This document shows positions 1-8,530 of a DNA stretch of 27,918 nt, one piece after another. The stretch covers positions 1-27,918 of the forward strand of contig MCFE01000893.1 in assembly GCA_002104905.1 (NCBI GenBank), in the 5' to 3' direction. The notes under the pieces are model-generated. The model worked only from the letters and a program-made list of their open reading frames with translations. It was not told the origin of the DNA and ran no database searches. Made by a program: the position numbers and the translations under genes. Source of the stretch: Basidiobolus meristosporus CBS 931.73. Its lineage: Eukaryota; Basidiobolomycota; Basidiobolomycetes; Basidiobolales; Basidiobolaceae. Position 1 is the stretch's first letter; every line of letters begins with the position of its first letter.

Positions 1-1810
1 GACCTGCATCATCGGAGAATTGAACCTCATTGTGGTAGGTTGATTTAAGATGGTCAATCCTAGAACACCGCAAGGACTATTTATACTTGCCAGTTGGTGG
101 AGACCAGCCAAAATGCTGGTGGCACAATGCCAATATAACCATTTCGGTGTGGAGCTGAGTCTTCAATTTAGGAAGTGCCGTCTGCGAAATTCCCTCGTAT
201 CACTCCATATTACTCAACGGGGCTTCCTGACCAGGTTGTGGGTATCACGACGCTGCAGACGGGGGGAACAGCGCGAGTGCTCGTCCTCTACGTGCAAATT
301 CCCGTTTTCTTCTGGTAGGACTCTAATCCAATTCTGGGGAGATACCGGTCAATAAGCTCAGCTACGGTAGCATCTCTTCACACTCGATGAACACGAGAGC
401 AACTCAATGGCTGCTGGAAACGGCGGTGGACAAATCATCCACGAGGCATATATCCATTCCAACGCAGGTTGCATCGGCAAAAATATTGTATGGAGCATCC
501 TCCTCTGTCTTCTAGGTGTGATTCCGTGACCTTGCGCAGAGTAACTAGCTTGTTAATGTCCCAGTAGTCTCCGCGCTACATACTTGGGACCAAGGTGCTT
601 GCTCCATATGCACATATTGTACTGCTTCTGGTCGCTGAAATGGCGGAATCAATCCATTACGATACGATCATTTCCGCTTTAACCATCTGATTACTGCTGA
701 TTGCACTCACCAACGAATTCTCCGGAATACCACTCTGTTTCCATCTGGGTGCCACAATGTGACGGATAGATCCCACCCTTGATCCAAGCAACTCCCCAGT
801 GAAATCCCTATATCTTCAGCGTTGCTGGCTCTCTAGGGAGAAATTCTTTCGATTCTTCGGTCATTTCCATTGTAGATCCTTACTGAGTTCATGGGAGTCC
901 AGATGGATTGGCAATGGAACAATCTAGGGAATCCCTCTACTGCATCTGACGGTAACTTCGTTGCGACCGGCAACCAAGGCTGAGAAGGGGGCTTTGAAAA
1001 TCTTCCCAGCACCGTCTAGCATACAGAAGTGCCTGGTAGAGTCCAATCCCATACGCGATTCAAGCCAGTTGCATCATATACAGACGGATCATGAATACTT
1101 TCACTACCCATAATCCCCTAGTAGTGACGGTCCGCAATTATGAGGACGAGTTGGTGCGCGTATAAACCATGTGTATTCAGTCAGCAAACGCATCTAGCTG
1201 AAATACAATGATTGGGGCACCAAATGTACTTTATCGGATCTTACAACCATACAGTTCATATCATCAAATCCTCGCTAAAGCGCTCACTCGTAGATTAGCA
1301 GTCGTGGCGGAGCGAGGTGTACGGATGTGAGGCCATAGATACTGAGGCGCAGCGTCATTCTGAGATATCAACGGAAAGTAGGCTGGTATTGGGGATTTTC
1401 GACTCTCGAAGGTGGGTCGCTCGACCGCGAGTTTACCTTTTGTGTAAAGCTTGTCAAGTGATACCGTCCCACCTGGGAAAATCGGACATAGAAGCATCCA
1501 CTGCTCCTTTTGGATGCCTTGGTAGCAGACGCTGGCCTGCCGAAACTCTGGTGTATCCTGTTTATATAAATGAGCGCATGTTCTACGACGTGCATAGCAC
1601 GCGCACCTCGCACTCCATTGTTTTGGAAGTCACCGCACCAAAGGTATCACTGGCTCAACCCAGATCGAATTTTAGAAGTTCAACCAATCCCGTGCTCATT
1701 GGGTGGGAAAGCTTAGGATCCGTACACAGGCGATTTGCGGTTGTCAGGGTATCAGAGTAATTTATCGGCTGAATGAAAATTCGTTTAACAATGTCCCACT
1801 TGACCGCCTT

Positions 1811-1836
1811 AATACCAGTCGATTCGCACTGGTATT
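1811..1836. repeat. Perfect 9-bp inverted repeat with 8-nt loop
   Basis: AATACCAGT at 1811-1819 is followed by an 8-nt loop and its exact reverse complement ACTGGTATT at 1828-1836. No function can be assigned. It lies in a stretch with no recognised gene. Confidence 0.6.
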
Positions 1837-2008
1837 CCCTGGAAACCGTTCAGCCGTCTATGTGGTATGAATGGCCATTTGTGATTCCCTCTCAGGCGCT
1901 TCTGAGGCTCGACCGAGGCTCACTTGCAATCATCGCTAGGTTGGCCTGGGAAAGTGATGAGCTCGAGAAGCAGGCCCTGTTGAAATGCAACTGACCGGCT
2001 TGCACGAC

Positions 2009-2027
2009 TCCTAGCAAAGTGCTAGGA
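2009..2027. repeat. Perfect 8-bp inverted repeat with 3-nt loop
   Basis: TCCTAGCA at 2009-2016 and TGCTAGGA at 2020-2027 are exact reverse complements separated by AAG. It is a second hairpin within 200 bp of the one at 1811-1836. No function is assigned. Confidence 0.6.
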
Positions 2028-3599
2028 CTGCGTTATATCATATCTTATAAAAGCGGCACATCCGATTGAACAGGCCTCAGATATCCCTGTTTTTCAAATC
2101 AAGCCGTGTGCCTACGTGTGGTGTTGCCCCCAGTTAAGGAGATGCCTCGATTCTTTGGCCTCCCTAGTGGTATATCCGGGGTGTACTGAGCATTTGTTCG
2201 TGAGGCTGTGCTGGCATATGTCATGGTTGTTGATTCAAGGAATTTGAAGATGGCTAGGGTATCTATATTTGACGTCAATGGCTCTGCTTCTCTCATAAAG
2301 AAACTGATGAAATTCCTCAACGTTATGCCACCGTGACGGGCAGTGTCACCGCTAGCCAGTCATGGGATTCGGCCGCTCAGGAATTGCGTTTGTTGAGTAC
2401 ATTCAATCTTGCCTCAGGAAGATGGGGATGCGGTAGAATGATGGGAATTTCGCAATCCCATTTCCAAAACCGACCCTCCCAAGATCTCCCACCATCCAAC
2501 TTTATTGTGGTTTGGGGTGGTTCTGTCCTACGTAGCAGCCCATCCCTTTCGGCGGTTAACTCGGACTGGAAAATCCGGTCCTGTCGTTACACGCGGTGAT
2601 TGGTTGGTTCTGGCGCGGGTGGATTACTTTTAATAATGGTCCCAAGGTTGACGATTTGGCCTTGACCACGTCCACTGCGGTCCGTCCATTCTCTCGTATG
2701 GTCCTGATGGGTTCCGAGATTTCCGTGTTCCACTTGCTTCGTTTGCTACCAGAGTTCGACGAATCCTTGGCTGGATGTGACTAAACGAAGGATGCCCACC
2801 CGGGTAAGGCAGGTGATTGATTGACTTGTACGATCCCAACATTGGCTTGAAGAACCTTATACAGGTCGATTGGTGTTGGTTGGGATGGGGAGGGGCTATA
2901 GTGTTTACCCAGCATATACATACATATATTTCGTCATGGTGTTCCGGATGAGTTGAAGATGATTAATATCACTCTAAATCATTCAAGCATCATGGATTTG
3001 TGCCTTGTGGAATGATGAGGCTCCAAAGTTGATTTCATGGGATCTTTTGTTGGTTTAGCAGAGCTCCAACCTACCGATGAGATCAGGATCACTCTACAAC
3101 ATCCCAAGCATGATATCCTTGCTTCCTAAGCCCATCCCTGAATTTTCTTCTGCGGTGAATGGTTGGCTTCCGTCCAACAATACGATTCCATCTTGGTCAG
3201 CTTACTTGTGCTCAGTTGAAGGTGGTTCTGCTTAAGTGACCTCTCCATAATACACTCAGCATGTAATGTTGCAGAGCCTAGTTCCGTCTTGAACCAATGT
3301 ATATACAAGTGCAATACCCACATGTTTCTACCATTATGCTCATATGGCATCTATATGCCCTTCTTGATATATATAGTTACACTACTCAGTGCAACAAGCT
3401 GGAAAAGTGACTTTCCTGCTGGCTCACCTGTCAGGCTTTTGTCTCAGCCAGTCACAAGTAACCAAAGGACGGGTTAAAATGCCTTGTATTGCTGCTACTC
3501 CTCTATACTGAACTCTTACCTGGAGGCGGAGCTGTGGCCAATGGAGGGAGGTATAGGCGAAATCATGAAACCGCTGCCACCTCACACTGTTGCGAGAGT

Positions 3600-4600
3600 A
3601 CTGGAGAGATGGGAAGTGAATGGGAGAGCAAGTGGATTGTGTGGCTTTACTTAACAATTTATTGGATATGGAGGTGGTATTTCTACTCCTACATGGTCTT
3701 GGCAAGACAAGCACATACACCATGTTCCGGGGGATCCCAAAACCATGTGTGCAAAGTTTGGGGGCTTCGGGACAGCCTGTGAAATTTTCATGTTCAGCGT
3801 ACCAGAAATTTTGGTGAAAATACTCAAGGTAGGTTCTGACAAAGAATATGAGCAGGAGGTAGGGAAGTGAATGGAATGTTTCGGTGTAAGTATGCGATTT
3901 ACCACGCATACTACCTAGCCCAGGTGTGCTTTGGGGTGTTTTTCGGTGGGAGTTGATACTGGAGCATTTATGTATCCTTTGAGTCCAAATAAAGCATTTC
4001 CATCTTGTTTCGAATATCTGAAGTTGCTGAATGGGTGTGTGCTAAGAAATGCCATAAACCAGTATATGTAAGCTTGAGGCCTAATGGGCGACCTTGACAA
4101 TTCCCTCCATCAGGTGCTATCACGGTTCAGATGGTATGGCGAATGAATCCTTGGAAATCGGATTCGTGTACGAAATCCTATTGCATGATGCACCAGATGC
4201 TATACTTACCATGTCCAACTGCATTGGCATCAAGCTAAACTCAGTATATGAGCATCAGAATGGGGGGAGCAGGCTGGGTTAAACCACTACGGGTACGTTT
4301 CCTATGAAATTACTTTCTTAAATTTGCCCTCGTAGAAAAGTATACGAGAGCTCAGCGCCTCTTGACCGATATGCTGTCCAATTTGGCCCGCGTAAACAGC
4401 CCTCTCGTTGATACATCCTGTAGAGCCAACAACGGGATTCACCAAGGCATCGAAAAGAAGGTGGTCGAGTATGGGCAGGATGTGAAGCCCGGAGGGATTC
4501 TATCGTGGCCAGTTCCACGGATTCCAATGTTGGCTTCCAATCACTGCCGCATGTTGGCCAATATGCTTTTCATCCAGATGCGGCCCAATCAGTAGCTGAC
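3600..4600 (+). pseudogene. Possible decayed kinesin-like (P-loop) gene fragment
   Basis: Several short peptide matches occur in the order expected of a kinesin motor domain. They are a P-loop-like piece at about 3,650-3,740 (LLNNLLDMEVVF, then GLGKTSTYTM, compared with the kinesin pattern LLDGYN...GKTYTM), a VYEILLHD piece near 4,170 (compare EIYNE..DLL), and an HQNGG piece near 4,255 (compare REDxNGG). They continue with RANNGI near 4,425 and IPMLASNHCRML near 4,520 (compare VPYRDSKLTRLL). The pieces fall in different frames with stops between them. Intron-like segments with GT...AG ends occur at 3886-3923, 4068-4113 and 4293-4335. The P-loop lacks its first glycine, so the motor would be inactive. 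The P-loop piece alone could also suggest an NB-ARC or STAND ATPase. It may equally be chance similarity; confidence is low. Confidence 0.25.
4068..4113 (+). other. Candidate short spliceosomal intron
   Basis: A GTAAGC donor, a CTTGAC branch-like site and a CAG acceptor delimit 46 nt, a size seen in fungal introns. It lies just upstream of the VYEILLHD segment of the putative kinesin-like debris. It is supported only by splice-site words. Confidence 0.25.
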
Positions 4601-5110
4601 CGGATGTCGAAAGTGTTGCCGGAGCGAGTTGTTCGGAGTATATGAGGTTTGGCGATGTATTTATCATGTGTAATCGGTACGTGAGCTCGGACCGCAGTAG
4701 GGTATGCCGGTTAGATTCCTGATGAGCAGGTTGAGATGTGCACCACATAGTGAGGTAAGCATCTCACTAAGATGGTGGTGGTTGCTGGGTGTTCGCAAGG
4801 CCAAGTCCCATCCATAAAGGGCCGGTCCCATGTTGATACACAGATTGGCATCAATTTGAATCAAGCTCAATTCCTATAGCTGTATGCTAACAGGTTGAGC
4901 TCGAGAATGCTTGGCCGTCATTCCGCAGAAGGTGCACTCCAGTGAGAGTTTGGGTTGACAAGCAGGCAACCTGCTTCAACATGTTCTTGTTGAAGTTAGA
5001 GATGGATCAGCAGAGTGCTTACCTTTACCATGAATTGATTCACTAGGGTCGATTGCAGTAAGGAACTTTGATTTCCCATTTGATGGCGGCAGCCATATGT
5101 TACACCAACT
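4600..5110. other. Intergenic stretch, nothing recognised
   Basis: Only short non-descript frames are present. The final 150 bp presumably holds the promoter of the secreted-protein gene that follows. Confidence 0.35.
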
Positions 5111-5120
5111 ATGGACCAGC

Positions 5121-5128
5121 ATAAATAT
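5121..5128 (+). promoter_or_regulatory. TATA-like element of the secreted-protein gene
   Basis: The AT-rich word ATAAATAT lies about 34-41 nt before the ATG at 5162. If it is a TATA element, the mRNA leader would be very short. The ATG has A at -3 (CAACATGA), a favourable start context. Confidence 0.3.
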
Positions 5129-5161
5129 CGGCAAGGGAAGAGTCGGCACACCATCTTCAAC

Positions 5162-5443
5162 ATGAAATCCCTTTTTGTAGTCTCCGCTCTTCTTGCGCTC
5201 GCCCAGGTTGCTCACTCAAAGGTCTACGCTACGATTTATGATGGGTACGACTTCAATGGTAACCAAGCAGACATTACCGCGGCAAGATGCGTGAATGTTA
5301 CTCCAAGACACTCCGTCCGAGTTCGCACCGGCAGCTGTGCTATTTACACCATTATGGGCTGTGCGGGGGCGACCATTCACGACAACATCAGAAGCTCGTA
5401 CAAAACCCAGTATGCCTTCGAAAGTATCCGCTGTAGGGATTAG
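5162..5443 (+). CDS. Small secreted beta/gamma-crystallin-fold protein
   Basis: The product is 93 residues. The first 19 form a classic signal peptide: MK, a hydrophobic core (LFVVSALLALA), then an AHS cleavage motif, so the protein is expected to be secreted as about 74 residues. The mature part matches a two-motif beta/gamma-crystallin (Greek key) domain. Motif 1 has IYDGYDFNG near residues 24-32 and closes with SVRV near 54-57. Motif 2 has IYTIMGCAG near 63-71 and closes with FESIRC near 86-91. Four cysteines remain in the mature chain and could form two disulfides. I start at 5162 because the in-frame ATG at 5111 would put 17 polar residues before the signal peptide. No intron is needed, and AATAAA lies 40 nt after the stop. 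Possible roles include a cell-wall or host-interaction protein, or a small antimicrobial or killer-type protein; the sequence does not decide. Confidence 0.75.
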   Translation: MKSLFVVSALLALAQVAHSKVYATIYDGYDFNGNQADITAARCVNVTPRHSVRVRTGSCAIYTIMGCAGATIHDNIRSSYKTQYAFESIRCRD

Positions 5444-5482
5444 CGCGGTGCTCCAAAGCACGTAACGCCTGGACCGGGCGGC

Positions 5483-5488
5483 AATAAA
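5483..5488 (+). terminator. AATAAA polyadenylation signal
   Basis: An exact AATAAA lies 40 nt after the stop codon of the secreted-protein gene, on the same strand, and plausibly directs its 3' end formation. Confidence 0.45.
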
Positions 5489-5489
5489 A

Positions 5490-6330
5490 CTGATTGTTCC
5501 AAATACGGCTAATGGTATTGTGTAACACTGCATGGTTTCAGTGTTGGTAACCGAATGAATTGATTCGTCGGGATAGGGTGCAAGCGTGTGCTGTCATAGG
5601 GTATATCACAGTGAGATTGTCGATTCGGGGAGTCCGCATTATAAAGTGTGCCTTCAAATGCCACAAACTCAACTATACACTCTTTGTATGAGCACCAGAG
5701 CAACTGGAAGTCGATCTGCCTTGCGTAAATGAAGAAACATGCGCTGGGATCAGTGAAGGGGAAACCCGGCATACAGCTAACCACTGGTAACCATTCTGAT
5801 AGGGCGACCTCTGAGTATGTTTGTCCAAGCTTCAAATGCTGTCTGGTATTATTTAGCTACGCTCATTTTAGGGAAAAGAATAAGTGTCCGACAAATCCCT
5901 GCTACTGTCAATTGGTCGCAAATGCGCCGGTTGGAGAAAAATCAAGAAATATCATTGCCAAACTTGTTGCGAATTGCCGTGTCCTATCAGCCTCACAATC
6001 AACTGACCCAATGGCTGCAGTACTTGAGTAGTCTATAATACCCTACAGAGTCACTGGTTATGATGTGTAACTGCGGCTATCGGTATTCTGGCGTTCTTGC
6101 AGCTGAGAGCAGACAATCTCAACATCAGTATACCGATTGTCCACATTGGCTTGTGGTGTGTGGAATTCATGATAAAGCCCGGATGTTATCATATGGTGGC
6201 TCTGTACCTGCTGTAGGCCAATGCTCTTGTGCATATTGCAGCTATTGCCATTGGAAATTCCCATCATATTTCTGTCAATGTATTTTTGATTAGCACATAT
6301 TGCTAGGTCAGCTGGGATAGCTCTACACAC
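5490..6330. other. Intergenic stretch at the edge of the GC-richer arm
   Basis: Short overlapping frames of about 75-108 codons occur on both strands, none with a recognisable motif. Base composition shifts to AT-rich around 6,300. Confidence 0.35.
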
Positions 6331-7788
6331 AACTAGCTTGAGTATAAATATCTATAGCTTGAGACAAACTTATGCTATAGGTTCTTGATGAACTCAAAAG
6401 CTCAATGTTCACACTGCCTATGTTACCCTTTTACTTCCTGGGTCATATGCATATATTGATGCAAGTCTCAGCCTCCTACTTTTTAGTAACCCCATTAATA
6501 TCAACAAGTCCTTGGGCCATGATGGACTGACCTTTGGGACTTCTTATTAGTCAATAGAGTTGCATACCTCATAAAGACAGCACAAAAGAAAAAATACAAT
6601 GGAAAGCTGCACTACAGGTTTTAAGTCTACATGCCAGTGGGAGCATACAAGGAAATACACTACAAGAAACAAAGTTGAGATGGAGAATAATCTGAGAGTT
6701 ATAGAATTCTGAAGGGAGGTAATGTACTAATTGTTTGCTGTCAATTGAGCCACATATACTTGTTGCACTTATCTGTTACCTAACTTTTCCCCAAAGAGAA
6801 ATTGTCACAGAGCAAATGTATACCATCCTGATTTTATCTGCATTCTAGGCTTCTCTTGACTAACTGCTCTTAAAATTCAGGTACTACCCACTTGAAGTTC
6901 AAACAAGTATACTTCTTTGAAGAAGACCAGTACAACACACACTTCTCTCAGATTTTGTAGTAAACTGCTTACACCAGATATCCAGTATTGCAGCTACAGG
7001 CTAGAAGAGAAAACACCAACAGAGTACCAGCAAAATATAAAAAGAATGCAAGCAGAATGTGAGTAGATTATCAGGGGAATGGTAGGTGGGAGAGTCTCTG
7101 TAAGGTTTGAAGATCAATGAACATTCAATGCATAAGTGTATCAAACCTACTGTAGACACTAGTTGGCATTATCTCTGCAGTACAGCTGCCTACACCCAGT
7201 CCTGTGTAATGCCAACACACCAATCCATCATATGTTATTTCATCTATCTACATCTCCTTGTCCCTTTCATATACATCACTGTGAAACTGTACCTTGCTAT
7301 TGATTTACCCACTACTACTATGTGTAGTTCATAATAATTTCAAGCCAAAAAAGTCATGGGCTCCTGCTTACTTACCTCCAAATATATGCAAAGATGCCAC
7401 AATTGTTACACTTCTATTACCCTAACTTTACAGCTATTCAGTGTGATAACTGCAAAGTTTCCATACACCTTATGTTACCAGTGGCATGTACATCTGACAG
7501 GTAAGTGGTTGGTTGCTGCCACTTTTGCCATGACAACCTCTTAGGTATCTGCAAACACTTTTTGGAAACTGATCAATAGACTTGTGCCATTGGATACTGC
7601 CATACTTAGCCATGAGTGCCAAAAAATGCCATAATGCTTCTGAAAGGCAAAGTAGACCTATACTTTGCCACTGAGTGCAAAAAGCTGCTCTACATATTTA
7701 TGCATAGTAGCCTTTGTACTTCACTCCTGTATTGGAGAAAATCCAATTTGTGACCTTTTTTAGGATTTATACTGTGCATGATGTATAA
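6331..7788. other. AT-rich gene-free DNA, left flank of element A
   Basis: The stretch is AT-rich with frequent stops in all frames and no recognisable coding or RNA gene. Its right end was joined to position 13,718 before element A inserted, as the target duplication shows. It may be old transposon debris, but I found no readable domain. Confidence 0.4.
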
Positions 7789-7793
7789 CAGTG
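7789..7793. repeat. Target-site duplication, left copy (CAGTG)
   Basis: CAGTG immediately precedes the 5' LTR and recurs exactly at 13713-13717 after the 3' LTR. A 5-bp duplication is typical of Ty3/Gypsy integration. Confidence 0.92.
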
Positions 7794-8490
7794 TGTTGTG
7801 CATCAACATTTAAAACTTAGCCAATTTTACTCCGTTTGAAAATCTAGTACCCTAACTGATTTTCCCTAACCCAAACATAACAAATCCCAGTTACAGTTTA
7901 TTTTATCCCACCTCAGAATCTATTTTTAGCTATCACACCTGATCTATTTTCAAATGGTCATTACGTTATCAACCTATCTGCCAAGCCTTCCCAGGTGATT
8001 AGTCATCTGAGATCTATCCAACCACGGTGCAGTTGCCAAGACATCAGTTGATTGATGATGTAATTTTCATTTATCTTATGCACCTATGAACACCCAAATT
8101 TATCTCAATCAATCCAGTCCCTTGGCACTTACTAATTCAACTTGATCAGAAAAGTATAAATAAAGTTTACTGAACCTTTTGGTTTAGTGTGTGTCTCAAC
8201 GAAATTAAGATTCTGTCTCAGCAAAAATAAGAATCCATCAATTCCGTTCTAGTTTCTATCCAAGCCTAGTATATCTAGCACTCCAAAGAACACCAAGCCT
8301 AGCCTGCCCAGCAAACAAATATCATTGCCTTTATAGCCAACCCAGCTATATCCAAGACCAATATTAGATCAGAATCTTTCTGCTAATATTTCTGCCACTC
8401 TCTGACAATTCTAAGATTCTGCACTTAATTGTCCCTTTGGTTCAGTTAAACCATTCAAGAGCTTTATTACACTTTCTCTTGGATACAACA
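7794..8490 (+). repeat. 5' LTR of element A (697 bp)
   Basis: It starts TGTTG and ends CAACA, a 5-bp terminal inverted repeat. The first 15 bases themselves form an inverted repeat (TGTTG, TGCAT, CAACA). It matches 13016-13712 over its full length with about ten substitutions. The U3 part contains several ATGs; none occur from 8,090 to the gag start, consistent with transcription beginning just after the TATA box at 8155. Confidence 0.95.
8155..8164 (+). promoter_or_regulatory. Overlapping TATA box and poly(A) signal in LTR A
   Basis: The ten bases TATAAATAAA contain a TATAAA box (8155-8160) and an AATAAA signal (8159-8164) overlapping by two bases. If transcription starts about 30-40 nt later, the 5' copy of the AATAAA is not transcribed while the copy in the 3' LTR is. 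The same arrangement is present in the 3' LTR. Confidence 0.55.
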
Positions 8491-8503
8491 TTTTTTTTGT
8501 TGA
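8491..8503 (+). other. Candidate primer-binding site of element A (self-priming type)
   Basis: The bases right after the 5' LTR are a run of T followed by GTTGA. There is no TGG here or anywhere up to the gag ATG, so a tRNA 3' CCA end cannot pair. Positions 8495-8503 can pair with UCAACGAAA at 8196-8204, close to the expected mRNA 5' end (nine pairs, one G-U). Extending to the LTR edge adds two U-U mismatches and then two A-U pairs. This resembles Tf1-type self-priming but is imperfect. Confidence 0.35.
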
Positions 8504-8530
8504 ATTCCATTACATTCAGCCAATTAGAAG

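Larger units (their letters stand above)
1..3420. other. Left arm without a recognisable gene
   Basis: This stretch has moderate GC and only short open frames, the longest about 147 codons at 1317-1760 and lacking an ATG start. I recognise no protein family in any frame. It contains two perfect hairpins (1811-1836 and 2009-2027) and a weak diverged direct repeat (about 2957-2995 and 3076-3117). It could be decayed coding or transposon sequence, or contain short exons that I cannot assemble by eye. Confidence 0.4.

Noticed and set aside
1317-1760. Plus-strand 147-codon frame.
   Set aside because: It starts with GTG, has no in-frame ATG near its start and no recognisable domain; probably chance.
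3424-3909. Minus-strand 161-codon frame, the longest in the left arm.
   Set aside because: No recognisable motif, signal peptide or family. It lies opposite the kinesin-like debris and could be open by chance.
5216-5533. Minus-strand 105-codon frame opposite the secreted-protein gene.
   Set aside because: A shadow of the crystallin-type gene, which has a signal peptide, conserved motifs and a poly(A) signal on the plus strand.
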